This document shows positions 43,700-55,991 of a stretch of DNA of 64,000 bases, in pieces. The stretch spans positions 10,691,001 through 10,755,000 of the forward strand of contig OX485807.1 in the NCBI GenBank assembly GCA_950295325.1. Direction: 5' to 3'. The translations under genes were made by a program, and so were the position numbers. Source of the stretch: Polytrichum commune (taxonomy: Eukaryota > Streptophyta > Polytrichopsida > Polytrichales > Polytrichaceae). The notes beneath the pieces were generated by a model, which saw nothing but the letters and a program-made list of their open reading frames with translations, searched no databases and was not told the origin of the DNA. Position 1 is the stretch's first letter, and each line of letters begins with the position of its first letter.

Positions 43700-46143
43700 T
43701 CAGCGCCTCACAAGAGCTGATCTCTTGAAAACAACTATAGCCAAAACCAACACCGCAAGCACCATGCAAGCTTTGAGAGAGCGATCAAATAAGTCAGACT
43801 TCTCATTGTCAGCACCATTCTTCTCCGCAGTATCAAACAGTGATGTCATGAAATCTTGAAAATTCTGAATGAATCTGGAGAAGACCTTCCTTGTGCTCCA
43901 AAAGAGTTGAGTGAAAATGTTGGAGGTAGTGTGAGAACTTTCTCCCTCCTGTTCTGAATCATTCTCAGGAGAGGCTGCAGTGAATAAACAATACAATTAA
44001 CAAGCTCATGAGATGATGCAAGAGGTATTACAACCTGACCTCCTCAGGATTCTGGCAGGAGCCTTCACAACTGGATCATTTGACAGGAATTGAGAAAAAG
44101 GTTACAAACAGTATGCAAAGGCATCATAGATCCTAAACATGTAGTCTGGAGATTGAGAAACAATGCAATCACACCAAAAATGAGGACCTACCCTTGAGTT
44201 CATTGTTGAAGTTTTGACGAAATTCTTGTATTTTTTCATTGGCCAACACTGCCTCCCACACTGCCTTGTCGGTTGCCAGGGCCACCACCATACCCTAAAC
44301 AGGCCAGCCAAAGGTCCCTCTAAATACCCAAATGAATCTGCCTATGAGAGTTGTTCTCTTGTGCACACCTCAATATTCATATCTTCAGATATTTAAAAAA
44401 TATGGTGCACTCTCTCCCATATTGACAACAGAAAATATTGCACCTTCATCCAATAGTGTGACTAGTTCTACGTTATTTTGCCTCTCATGTCCTCACATCC
44501 TCCTCCAAATGGCACAGGAAAATGCATTCATCGGAATATTAGGGTTCAATACCTGGATCTGAGGGTTATGCTGAAACTGGTGAAAGGCCTCAAACATTGC
44601 ACTGCTTGGAGCCTCTACGGTGTTGGCTGTCACCTGGATCGACAGAGGGTCCACCCACTCGAGCTCTGTGGGAGGCCCAGAAAGGTCTGAATTAACCTCC
44701 TCCACATCTCCAACTGTCGTAACAGTTGAATTCTCAGTCACCTCAGTTACTTCGACGAATCGTGGTGAGCTTCCCACTTGAGGTGTGCGAGTAGGAGTGA
44801 CAACGCCTCTGCAAAAAATGCACACAAGGCATACACATTCCCACGAAACGAAACAAAATTAACATCAGAATTTCGTGAAAGACTCTATACCAATTAATGT
44901 TACAGTGATTCACAATTATGCACGACTGACTAAAATGATCAGATAACTCCACGAGCAATTCCCGTCCCAAAAACAAAAGGTGATAAATAATAGCAGTGCA
45001 TACCAGAACGTTAGCACCTAACGATCCAACCGAAACAATCGTTACTTCGAAAGGCAATAATAAACACACTGTTGAACCTGATCTCCTAAAAATTTCTGCC
45101 AATTCATGCACGGACATCACACCAAAACGCACCATGTCGCTGAGTTTTCGAACAGTTGGCATCCACCTAGCCTCTATGAACCGCAACCACTTGCTCTTCA
45201 CACAACACACAAGGACACTAGGGTTGACACATCTAACGATCCATTTGCAACACACATTATCGATCCCGATCACCTCAATTTCGCTGCCAATTCATGCACC
45301 GACGTCACACACAAAAAAAGCATTACATAGCTGACTTTCGAACAATCGGCGTCCACCTAGCCTCTATTAACCGCAACCACGGACTCTTCATATAATACAC
45401 AAGGAGGAGATTAGAGTTTAGGCAAGTGGCAAATGAAGTATGCAACCGAAGGGCGTTCTGCAGAGCCGAGAATGCTTCTTCCACTTCCTTCAACGTCAAT
45501 GGAGCTCCAAACACGTAGTGATCCCGCTATTATCACGTATTGTTCCAAATTATGTGATAATAGCATCACAGGATAGTACATCTAAAGATCCAACCGCAGC
45601 AGACATTCCGTTGAAAGACCATAGGGAAAACATTGACGATCCCGATGTCCTCAAATTCGCTGCCAATTCATGCACCGACATCACAAAATAGGCCCTACAT
45701 AACTGACTTTTGAACAATTGGCGTCCACGTAGACTCTACGAATATAAACCACGTGCTCTTCACACAATACACAAGGAGATTAGGGTCTAGGCAAATGAAG
45801 CATACAAGCGAAGGGCGTTCTGCAGATCCAAGGACGTTTCTTTGACTTCCTTCAACGTCGGAGGAGCTCCAAACACGTAGTGCTCCCGCTCCTCGTCTCC
45901 CTCGAGCTCCCAGTCATGGAGGTCCCAGAATTGCTTAGGCCCGAAGCTCACCGAGCTCGCACCCTGGGCCTGCTGTTGCTGCTGCACACCGTGAGCGCGG
46001 CAAGTGCAGGACGGCACACGCATGGAGGTTGGTGCTGGCGTGGCCACGCAAGCGCTGCAATACACTGCGTTGGTGGCCGCGACCGTGGGTGCTGCAGCTC
46101 CCACTGCGCGAGCCACGCTCCGCCATAGCGTACCCCCGCCCAT
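43700..46143 (-). CDS. Four-exon plant protein with C-terminal membrane anchor
   Basis: Proposed exons (minus): 46143-45806, 44808-44553, 44294-44192 and 43974-43700; all introns are GT-AG and phases agree, giving 323 residues. Exon 1 has an Ala/Arg-rich start, a poly-Gln, then FGPKQFWDLHDWELEGDEE and VFGAPPTLKEVKE. Exon 2 is acidic, ending SSAMFEAFHQFQHNPQIQ. Exon 3 gives GMVVALATDKAVWEAVLAN with EKIQEFRQNFNNEL. Exon 4 ends FDRSLKACMVLAVLVLAIVV then FKRSALVRR, a tail-anchor-like segment. The ATDKAVW..V..N pattern recalls an uncharacterised plant family, from memory only. Function unknown; a tail-anchored or organelle membrane protein is inferred. Intron 1 contains two extra diverged copies of the exon 1 end and adjoining intron. 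Confidence 0.72.
45016..45890. repeat. Tandem triplication spanning exon 1 end and intron 1
   Basis: Three units start near 45016, 45229 and 45577, each with the motif ctaacgatcc or ctaaagatcc, then ctgccaattcatgcac and ggcgtccacctag-like text. Units 2 and 3 also include the exon sequence (caacgtc..ggagctccaaacacg). In unit 2 the exon copy encodes VFGAPLTLKEVEEAFSALQN, but its donor is GC (ttgcatac) instead of GT. Confidence 0.85.
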
Positions 46144-46489
46144 CCCCAACTACCACCTCAATTCACCTCAATTCTTGGTGTTCTCGGTTCTGGCTGGTTG
46201 CAACCACCACAGCCGCTCCGATAATCGGTAGGGCAACGATGCTACACCGTGCCCTGCATGCTCAAGCTTGTGCGTGTTTGATCACTCAGTGCGCGGGAGC
46301 TAGGGTCTGTGATCGGCCATAGCCATACGGTGATGGTGAACAAGCCTCGGTGTTTGCAAGGAAAGGGCGGTGAAGGGGGTCGGTGCCAGGTGGGGGCTCA
46401 AATGTACCAGTGGGGAACATCTGTGTCTCCTCCCAGAGTGGCCAGTTAGTTAGTCGGCGAGTGTAAGTAGGTCGGTCTACAATTAAGAA
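46144..46489. other. Upstream region of the four-exon gene
   Basis: G+C-rich sequence that probably holds the promoter and 5' untranslated region. No TATA box is clear. Confidence 0.4.
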
Positions 46490-46719
46490 GCAGGACCACT
46501 GTCCGGAGAGTACTGTCGGTAAGTTACAGATGAACCGGTTGAGTCTGAGAAATAACCGGTTGAAGTTGGAGACTTCAGGAGAATTACCGGTCATTTTTAA
46601 GGAATCTACGGAATATACCCCAAACGAATGAAAGCAACACCAAAAGATGTCAACATGTAACCGGCTGGATTTAGAATCACTAGGATCTTGACCCACTATG
46701 CCCAAATACTTCCCGGGCA
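46490..46719. repeat. Family C repeat, copy 1
   Basis: The signature is gaaccggttgagtctgagaa, aataaccggttgaagtt, agatgtcaacatgtaac. Related copies are at 58380-58600 and 60505-60706, and an inverted partial copy at 48210-48320. Confidence 0.75.
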
Positions 46720-46728
46720 GTGAGCAGC

Positions 46729-47989
46729 GGACGACGCTAAATACCCCCCCACGAACTAATAGGGATTCCATATTCGGGCGGGGGCAGCCCTCCCACGAAA
46801 TTTCTGCCCCCGCCCGGATTTTTTCCAAACCCGCCCGAAAATAGCTGCCCGCCCCGCCCGAAAACGAAAAAAACATTGCTCTTCCATTCTTGAAGGCCGC
46901 TTGACTACAAATCCCATATTGAGTGCACTTCACCTTCAAGGTCTCAAATCCAATATATATGTGCACTTCCACCTAGCAAATAAGGCATTAAATGGGATTT
47001 CATTCCGGAAGTGAAACCATCAACCAAGAATGTAATTAACTTGGAAGTCAAAAAATTAGAAAATCCTCATCAACATTGAGGTTATAATTTTTATGACTTA
47101 CCATTTGAAATTGTCTTCGTCATTCTAAAATGACACTTAAATTTAGTGTGCTGATGTGGTATGTATATTTTATAATATTTTAGATAATTCTGGCTACTTT
47201 CAAGAATATTCATACGCACTTATTTATAAAATATACTTAATAGAACTAATTAATCAATTATTTTAATTACTGGATTTAATTGGAGTTAATTCCATTAATT
47301 AAATTTTAGGGTTAATTAGGCTTACTGGATATAAAAATTGAGTATTGTAATTACTGAAATTGATTGGACTTAATTGGAGTTAATTCCAGTAATTAAATTT
47401 TGGGATTAATTAGTCTTACTTAATTTGGAAAGAATACTTTCTGATTTATTTGGGATTAATTAGACATAATTACATTAAATCACACTTAATTAGAATAAGT
47501 GCGTATGAATATTCTTGAAAGTAGCCAGAATTATCTAAAATATTATAAAATATACATACCACATCAGCACACTAAATTTAAGTGTCATTTTAGAATGACG
47601 AAGACAATTTCAAATGGTAAGTCATAAAAATTATAACCTCAATGTTGATGAGGATTTTCTAATTTTTTGACTTCCAAGTTAATTACATTCTTGGTTGATG
47701 GTTTCACTTCCGGAATGAAATCCCATTTAATGCCTTATTTGCTAGGTGGAAGTGCACATATATATTGGATTTGAGACCTTGAAGGTGAAGTGCACTCAAT
47801 ATGGGATTTGTAGTCAAGCGGCCTTCAAGAATGGAAGAGCAATGTTTTTTTCGTTTTCGGGCGGGGCGGGCAGCTATTTTCGGGCGGGTTTGGAAAAAAT
47901 CCGGGCGGGGGCAGAAATTTCGTGGGAGGGCTGCCCCCGCCCGAATATGGAATCCCTATTAGTTCGTGGGGGGGTATTTAGCGTCCTCT
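46729..47989. mobile_element. Foldback Mutator-type MITE, 1261 bp
   Basis: Arms of about 497 bp (46729-47225 and 47493-47989) are inverted copies that look identical by eye except at the outermost bases; the loop is about 267 bp. A 9-bp duplication gtgagcagc flanks it (46720-46728, 47990-47998), as for Mutator-like elements. The arms begin near gacgctaaatacccc and carry dense G-runs (gggcggggcggg). The loop has its own tandem pair around ggagttaattcca. Frames in the arms are mirror images and are not taken as genes. Confidence 0.88.
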
Positions 47990-47998
47990 GTGAGCAGC

Positions 47999-48585
47999 AG
48001 GACAACTCTTAAACCCTTCCGGATAACTGAAGGTGGGCCCAACTCATCCCCATTGGATATTGTATGTGGGGAATATTCATGAAGAAGAGACAAGCTTGCA
48101 TTCTTAAGGGCATCACCACCCATGATGGTGCCCTGAACTGATGCTATGTTGCTATTTATCAACTTTCAGTTCAATTCAGGTCATAGATTGTTCAAGTGCC
48201 CCACCCATCCGTGCATTTTCAGGGTAATTTTCTTCGGGGTAATTTTCCGACACTTGAGGAGCTTCAACTGGTTACTTCTCAAACTCAACCATTTCATCTG
48301 TAAACCATACCCTCCGTCTTTACATTAAGGCAAAACAAGTGTCCCCATTTTTTTCTCTGGGTAAATTGATTTGCTTATCTTATTCTCCCATCGTTGCAGT
48401 TCAAGGCAGCTTGTCCACTGCAAAACAGCTAAGTTTTGCAAGACATTCATTGAAATTTGGATGTAGAGTAGTTCATTTCATTCGTTTTGCAGATGGGTGG
48501 GACAATTCCAGACTGAACTAAACTACTCTAAATCCGATTTTTAGTTCAGTCTAGGATGGGTGGTGATGCTCAATAAGTTGAGAAT
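47999..48585. other. Spacer with inverted family C piece
   Basis: 48210-48320 reversed reads gatgaaatggttgagtttga, then aagtaaccagttgaagc, matching family C. Otherwise no feature. Confidence 0.55.
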
Positions 48586-48739
48586 TGCATGCAGCCACGG
48601 GATACGGGCGGTGTTCAAGATTGAAGTCTTCAATGCCCTTCAAACGCGATTTGGCCCTTCAATGCATGCAGCCACGGGATACAGGCGGTGTTCAAGATTG
48701 AAGTCTTCAATGCCCTTCAAACGCGATTTGGCCCTTCAA
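48586..48739. repeat. 77-bp tandem duplication
   Basis: Copies 48586-48662 and 48663-48739 differ at one or two bases (gatacgggcgg, gatacaggcgg). Related text in reverse occurs near 54030-54065. Confidence 0.95.
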
Positions 48740-49034
48740 AGCATACCTCACTCAAAACAACCCTTCAAATCACAACCCCAAATTGAAAATGAAGACATCA
48801 CTTGAAGTCTTCAATATAATCTGTCCACCACAAGAACCAACAAGCGTAGGGCATTGTCACTACAAGAAGTGGAGTTAGATGGTTGATTCTTAAATTTCCA
48901 CATTATACTGGAAACATGTATCATATAATTCATGCACAAGTTTAATATGAGTTTTGTGTTTCATTTCTATATTCCTAGATTGTGAGCCTGAAAAGTCATA
49001 CTCACATGTAATTAATCCTAATATGAAGTATAAG

Positions 49035-50512
49035 TGTGAGCCCGCTCTCGTGCCCACAAGTCAATTTAAACTTTAAAAAGACCAAAACATTAGAATTAGA
49101 AATTGTTGAGTTAGCCGAGAGCTTGATTGGATTGGTGGTTAGAATTTAGACCTTTGCTGAGTTAAGATGTCAAGCGAAGGTTATTAAGTGAGACAAATGA
49201 AAATGGATTAATTAGTTGATTAAGGTTTGATTAATGCCAAGCTCAAGTGCCTTGATGCTAATGGTTTTAGTTGTTTAGGCTTAATTCAGTGTTTGTTTTA
49301 GGAAGGGGGGGCTCATTGTCGATGAGGTGCTGGATTTCCGCAGCTGTGGCTGGGAGGGGTATCGGGATCACTCAGCTTCCGCTCTGACTCTCTCTCTCAT
49401 CTCTAGGAAGAGGGCTGCATCCAGCAGCTGGGCACAGGGATCTGAGGGTGCGCCTCCTTGTAATCTGAAGTTCTTTGGCCGGGGAGCTGCATGTGCCGAA
49501 GGTTTTCGGCAGTTGGGAGCAAGTAGGTAGCCTGAGTTGAGAGGGAGATGCACTCATATTAACAAGGGAGCGACTCAGATTTGCAATGTGGGCGAAAGGC
49601 GAGTGAGGGTCAGTGAGGGTGCACGGACTACTTCGGGTTGCAGATTTCTGATTTGGAAATTGAAAGAAGGTGCTAAGCGGAGGCAAGGAAACAACAGACT
49701 GGCTACAATCGGAAGCTGGGTGGTGGACAAGCGGAGCGAAGAATGCTGGTGACTCGGATGCTCTAAAAGCAAAAGGAGTGAATGCACAACCAACTAGGGA
49801 ATAATCAAATTTGAGTGCCAAAATTGTTGCTTGGTCTGATCGTAACCAGGTGTAAGTGTTCGATTGAGGGAGGGGGAGAATTTTTCCGGGTTTAAGATGT
49901 TGGACTGAATCCATGCCGGATTGATGGTTGGATTGCTGGATCTTGGGTTGCAGTCTTGGTTAGAGAGGGAAAGGTGCAGATGACTTCTCCCGAAGGGTGC
50001 CTAACAGACGCCGAGGATCAGGAGGAAGCTGAGGGCAGCTAGACCGTAGTCAGGGGAGCCAAGCAGGGTGTGACATTAGGAGAGGTTGCGGCTGGGAAGC
50101 GTTGGGCAGACTGGCCATGAGCAATCTTTGAGGCAGCCACGTGGACTGATCAGTGAGGGCAGGTTTTGAAGTCGGGCCAGGAAGCCACATTGTGCAGGGA
50201 AGCCGGTTGTTGTAGAAGGGTTTCTTATGGGAACAGTGGGTGGATAGCTTAGATAGTAGGATTGTACTTGGGTTGGAAGGGTAAGTTATTAGTGGGGTTA
50301 ATGCCGCAAGGCAAGCATGGTGGTTATCAACACTTGTGAAGGTTGGGAGCATCATTAGATGCTCATGATCACTTGTTCTTTTGAATACAACGAAAATAAA
50401 TAAAAAGGTTGTGCTTAAATTGATTAAGGTTGAAGTGGGTTAGTAAAATTCATGTGGGCCCTGGGCCTTCACCCGGACTACGATGCATAAGGGTGGAGGT
50501 TTAGGCCTCACA
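49035..50512 (-). mobile_element. Inner solo LTR, 1478 bp
   Basis: It starts TGTGAGCCCGC and ends GGCCTCACA, with duplications ATAAG (49030-49034, 50513-50517). Its first 60 bp match the reversed end of the solo LTR at 34760-36648 (gtgcccaca, cttaaactttaaaaaga-like). It inserted about 54 bp inside the outer LTR. Confidence 0.9.
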
Positions 50513-52309
50513 ATAAGGAAGTAAGAAACAAGCAAAAGGGGCGAACCTCACCCTTTGGATGAGAGAAAAACCAAAAGTTAAGTGCAATTACCATGTGCCG
50601 GGAGTCGGAGTAAAAAGGGGGAGAAAATGTCAATAAGAGGGGCCAACCCATTTTTTTCTTTGGGCCGCCTGAAGATGCCAGGCAGTGCGACCAAAAAGGA
50701 GGAAGTTGGAGGGGTCTGTGAAGGTGGGAAAAAGAGAGGCTCATTAGGGCAAAGGAGAGAGGGGGATAGTGTGGAATGTCGAAGCCCTGCTGCAGAGGGG
50801 AGTGCAAGCATTTAGAAGCAAGAAAAAAATGATTCATTAGTCATGAGGGGGGAGGAGCTAACAGAGCCATGTGGAAGCCCTAAGTCAGCGCGGGGCGGAA
50901 TCGGTGGTAAAATGATTGTGACTCTCGGATAGGGTGGAGTGTGAGGATTTACGGTTGGTGTGGATCGATAAGGAGTCTCGAGGCAGGGGGGGAATGGCAG
51001 GCCCACTTCCAGATTTTGATGTAGTCTAGCCTCGTGACTAAGTCGAGCTCCGATTGTAATATTGCCTGGTGCATGCTGTTCTAGCCAAGAAGTGGCCACG
51101 GAGGTTAATTTTTGCATATGTTAGATCGGTTCGAAGTACCGGAGTGGGGGGGAAACAGGAGACTGACGAAGCTATAGCCAGCCAACTACAACGGAAGCGT
51201 GTGCGAAGGCATCCGAGGGCCCACTGCTTCGACTGCTGAATGCGAGATCCGTTGTGAGACCATGAAAGTTCCACTGAATCAACAAGAATTGAATTGTAAC
51301 TTAGGTGATGTGCATCAAGCAACTTCATAATGAGCTCTTTTGTTCCTTCAATTGCAGTTGCGCGATGGTTGCTATAGTAGTGGAGGGGCTAGCCGCTCAA
51401 ACTTTGCTCAAATTTTGCTCACACGATGTCAGTGCAGTGTTAGATGAGAAGTCCTTTGTTATCTTTGACTGTGGCATGCTCTGTTGGTTTTAATTGTTCG
51501 GATTGCAATTCGGGGAGTGGCAAGAATGTATTGTGTGACACTGTAGACATCGAGCAATGATGAAGCGGGAGGTATCGGATCGTAGAGTCACACTAGTGAG
51601 GGATCTGGGCGATGTAGGAGACGTTGACAGAACCGACTGGCATAATGTTGCATTTGCAACTTACAGGGAGTGTAAATGAAGTAGATGCGTTGGATGTAGT
51701 TAGTTGCAGCCTCGTAAGACTCATCTTGTGGTCTTTAAGGGGGCAATTAGTATTGTCAGGTCCTTCGCCATGGATCCTTAGTCGAATTCTTGTTACTGTA
51801 AGGTACCCGCAATAATCTCCAAATATCTCCAGTTTAGAGAGGAAGGTAGAGAGTTTAAGGAAGTAGCATTGAAGGGAGTACAAACTGTAGTGAGGAAAGT
51901 CCGAGTTGGCGTCGATTCTTCTCTGTCCGGCTGCATTAGTTGCATTTGCAGGGGAGACAGAGGAGTTGCAAGGTGGTTGAATTCGGTCACCTACTAGGTG
52001 TTTGGAGGATGTGAAGACACCCGTAGTTGTTTACATGGTGGTGGTGGCCTAAGGGAAATCAATTAAGGTGTTTGTGCTGAGACAAGAATGAATAAGTGGC
52101 CGGAGGTAGTCTAAGGCTAAGCGCAACTCCAGCAGCATCAACCGTGCCACTCTCGACTTGGATGCAGGCGACTTGTTTAAATAAATGCGCCAATTGATGG
52201 TGAATTAGGAATATAAAAATTGCATGAGAGCGACACTCTCTATGGACGCCATCCAGTAGCGACACCAAGATGGCAGAAGGATTCGGGCACGAAAACAGAG
52301 GTTAATGTA

Positions 52310-53290
52310 ACAGGAAGGGGGTTTATCACAACCCTTTCTAGCCCCTTAACAATCTTGCCAATTTTCATTTCTAGCAAATGTTACGAGCGTTAACCCTTCA
52401 CATTCCGCCATGCTAATGGTTAGCTCCTCTTACCCCGGACCTAATAATTCATAAGAGGGGAACCAACCCTCCTACTTTGCTTTCGGGACTCATTTCTTAA
52501 TCGGTAACCAATTCTTAGATGTGGACTTCCATGGAAGTCCAATCTTATCTTGATCATCGCGTTGCCGGAGCAACACTATAACAAACCAAAGTATACTAGG
52601 CAACTATGCCCTCACATTGGGCCAAAGCCCATGAAGGCCTTGCCGTTCGGCCTCAGGTAGGTGAGGCCACACCACCTCACCCATATAAGCCTCTAGGACT
52701 CTAGGCGGGGCCCCTACCCCACCGTCAAGAAACCTTTTGTCTCTCTACCAAGAGTTGGGGCCAAGTAGACATTTTCCCTTAGCCGTTGGGCTTAGAAGTC
52801 CCTAGCAACTTCATACCATCATAACTTCCTTATGTAATCTTTGATGCTAACAAGCGACCACTCCATCTTCATCTAAGCTTCACTTAGATGCCAATAGAGT
52901 CCTCACTTGCCCCATTTGGGCAAGTATTTAGGAAGTTATGCCTGTTCAAACCTTGGCAGTCTCGGGAGCCACTCCCAGGCCACTGTTGTACGTACCAGGG
53001 CGCTGTCCCGGGACAGTGCCCCACTCAAATTGCCATAACTCCTAGCTCACACCTCCGATTAAGATGTTCTTGAGCATTCTAGAATCTAAACGCCGTAAGC
53101 TACTCATAGCTGATGGCCTTACCCTCGTGCCTCCTAGTCTCCGTGGGTGGGAGGCGTTCCCAACTCCCGGGGCCCTCACCCACACTAGGATCACTTGGGC
53201 CCTCTCACCAACGGCGCCACAAGTCCTAGGTGTCACTCCGGGGTCCCCTTGTGCCCATGGTGTTTCGGGCACTCCTCAATGTCCTCATGG
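52310..53290. other. Pyrimidine-rich block inside the outer LTR, probable further insertion
   Basis: Strand composition switches from G-rich (outer LTR) to C-rich here and back after about 53290. It contains cccatataagcctct, TATA-like (52679-52693). I could not find a duplication marking its ends. Confidence 0.35.
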
Positions 53291-53958
53291 AGAGGTGCGC
53301 GACATGATTAGAGTTGCGCAACGATTGTACTCGGCTGTGGAAAATCGCCCTTGTCTGCTGCAATTAGGGAGAAGTGCTTAGTGAATTGACTGGGAGTTGG
53401 AAGAGTCGCAAGTTTCTGACACCTCTGTGCTTTTGCTGAAGACAGTACACATGCCGTCAAAACTGCACAACTGCAGAGATACAAACTTTAAAAAAAATCA
53501 AGTTGTCACCGGAATTGGCATTAAGGCGAGGAACATGGAAAGTGGTGCTTCACTCTGGGGACTGTGGACCTCTGAATTGCTGCAAGGGATTTCATCAACT
53601 GGCTGCAATCTTCTTCGGTTGGGCACCAGTGTCACCATACGGCTAGGGGGATTATGGGGGTAGCAACTTGGAAGCTGGGGTGAATCCATGGGGAAGTGAA
53701 GGTTGAACATGGAGGTTTAGGGTAATTAGACTTAGGCGTGAAAGCAATTTAATGGGTTCATTGTGCATTGACATTGTATGGTGATCAAGCATTTGTGAAT
53801 GCTTGCATGATTTAATAAAAGAGTGTTATGCACACCATTTCACTTGCAATCAAATGGAATTAAGATGCATGACTAAGTGAGGATCTAGAAGTGTGAAGGA
53901 TTCTTCCCCCCGGACTAGGACGCATTTAAGGGGGGGGTGGATTCTTGCTCACATAGAT

Positions 53959-54540
53959 TGACGTCTTGGATTTGAACCAGCCCTTCGACTGAAGGGCTAA
54001 AATTTGAGAGCCCTTCAAAATGAAACTCATATGAGGGCTTCAATCTTGAACACTGGATACGGGTCTATGACGGGGCAGATCGGCTAGGGATTCGCGGGGT
54101 CTACGTGAACTCATCCATTGCAAAGGTGGAAATTAAATTAAGGTTGATGCATCTATAACACATGAAGCAAGAGAGTTTGCATCTGTTTGTGAGGAGTGAT
54201 AGTGGGGAATTCTTCTTCTTCTTCTTGCGAAGAGAAACAAACCCTAAGGAGAATGCAAAAAAATTAAAATTGTTTTCATGATTATGGAAGTTGCTACAAA
54301 TTTCAAAGCGGTAAAGTTAGGGTAACGCACAATCGATTTATAGGTTAACTTATAACCGCTTGTCTCGATGCTAATCACTTATGAGGATAACCAATCACAA
54401 GCCGTCATCACATAAACCTTAATTTTGTTTGCCTGTAAATTATACATCTCATCCATGTCGGCATTACATGACCCTAGTGAGTGGTTGAATGGACCGGTTG
54501 GTTATGGATGCCTCAGCCTTGTAACATGTAAATGATTATG
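53959..54540. other. Intergenic, small repeats only
   Basis: 53985-54065 has cccttcgactgaagggct and a reversed relative of the 77-bp repeat. No gene. Confidence 0.45.
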
Positions 54541-54544
54541 TTTA

Positions 54545-55015
54545 GTTAATTTGACTTTGGAAATAGAGTCAAGGACCCCAAATTAGTCTATTGATTTCAA
54601 ATTGAAATGAATTGGCCCTAAATTTTGTAGGGGATTTTTTTTTATTGGAGCCCCTTCATCCACTTTGGATGAGTTTACATAGACGCCACAAACCCCAAGT
54701 CAAGGAGATTTGACCGCTACACTAAATAATCCTATTAGGGATGTTTACACGAAAGCCATTCGGCCATGGCTCTTGAGAATCCTTGAATTCTCATTGGTTG
54801 AAAGTGTCAAGGGCCCCCACTTTAGATTTACATGAGAGCAGTTTTAGACTACAGTTCGCATCATTTTCAATTGATGAAAATTTTACATGGAATCCCATAT
54901 GGCAAGTATGGACAGTGTTGGCCAAGATTGTGGGGAAATTTTCCAAGACACCTCTTGGAGGTAGGCTTGACGGAATTTGCAGTGGGCCTTGGGGGACATT
55001 CCATAACAACTTATC
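54545..55015. repeat. Diverged family A piece followed by Harbinger subterminal relic
   Basis: 54545-54735 parallels 16865-17000 (gaccccaaattagtctattg; cacaaaccccaag). 54740-55015 contains tctcattggttgaaagtg and the cctcttggaggtaggcttga half-palindrome of the Harbinger right end and its short derivative. Confidence 0.55.
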
Positions 55016-55353
55016 ATAAATATATTTTTATTGTTATAAATGTTTAATTTTTGGATATGATTGTTGGAGCTATTTGTCGAAGGTTATTTGTGTGTAACTA
55101 TTGTGCAATAATAATCGAAGGTCATCTCTCCATGTAGTCATCTCAAAAAAAAATTTATTGAAGCTTTCTTTCACCATAGTTGCAAGTAGGTCAAATGTTG
55201 TAGCATTTTTTTTTCTTGGATGGCAATGGAACGATATTCACTAGATGTAGATTACTCCAAGTCTCAAAAGTGGAGCCAAAATTCTCCATGAATGATGGCC
55301 GAATTTCAAAAACATGCTCCATCATTGAGAACATCAAATGTTGGCGGCAATAG

Positions 55354-55905
55354 TGCATTTTTGCCTTTAAACAAAATTCCCAATCTCCATATATAAGATT
55401 TCCTTGTAGCGATGATGATTTACAATTTGCTAAGGAGAAGATTGCAAAAACTGCAATAGGGTCTAAAATGATGAGTGAGCTAAAAAGAAAATTGGTCATG
55501 GATGTGAAGGTAGAGGAAGCCAAAAAGGTGGCACTCAAAAAACATGGAAGGCCAAGAAATGTAGGAGGACAACAACTCAAAGCGAAGAAGGAAAGCACAT
55601 AAAAGACCACCAAGAAGAAAATTGAAGATTTAGAAGCATTTAAAGAATATTCAAATGGATCAGATTCAAAGGGTAAAAAAAGCTTTGGTGTCAAGTAAAA
55701 GGATTTTGATGCGGAGATGTTAATTGCTATCAAAGGGGAAACAAATTAAAGATTGCAAAAACTACCCTATATATATATATATATATGTGAACATTAAATT
55801 TATATTTAAGGGCCTTACCCATCCTTTCCAAGGATTTTTGAGGTGGAGATGTTAATTGCTATCAAAGTGGAGACGGATTAAAAATTTGCAAAATTGCCAA
55901 GAAAA
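55354..55905 (+). pseudogene. Harbinger ORF1 remnant with AT-hook-like motif
   Basis: The frame 55354-55749 has two internal stops (near 55597 and 55696). It contains KKHGRPRNVGGQQLKAKK (AT-hook-like GRPR) and ends DFDAEMLIAIKGETN, which parallels DYEIETLIAIRGEMEEE of the Harbinger ORF1 at 14.2 kb. A partial duplicate at 55838-55905 repeats the exon end and continues KFAKLPRK, parallel to EFAKSARNK. It is non-functional. Confidence 0.6.
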
Positions 55906-55991
55906 ACAAAGTATATATGTGAACATTGAATTGATAATCGCGGGCCTTTACATCCCTCCCCCCTCCCCCAAGTTCTTAGTCCTTAGTCTAC

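Larger units (their letters stand above)
48981..53953 (-). mobile_element. Outer solo LTR of the gypsy-type family, carrying a nested solo LTR
   Basis: It starts TGTGAGCC (48981) and ends GCTCACA (53953), between perfect duplications TAGAT (48976-48980, 53954-53958). The end (ccggactaggacgcatttaa, ggggggtgg) matches the conserved inner end of the other LTRs. In the plus-strand reading it runs opposite to the LTR at 34760. Minus the nested LTR it is about 3.5 kb, longer than its relatives, so another insertion (perhaps 52.3-53.3 kb) is likely. Confidence 0.75.

Noticed and set aside
46286..48012. Frames of 228 (minus) and 88 (plus) codons sharing the same N-terminal sequence
   Set aside because: They lie in the inverted arms of the foldback MITE, so the identity is a mirror effect. 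No domain is recognised.
49327..50837. Frames of 70-180 codons on both strands
   Set aside because: They lie inside nested solo LTRs, with no conserved motif.
52310..53290. A complete inserted element with defined ends
   Set aside because: The composition shift is clear, but I found no matching target duplication or inverted ends.
55191..55733. 180-codon minus-strand frame
   Set aside because: The opposite strand carries recognisable Harbinger ORF1 sequence, so this is its shadow.
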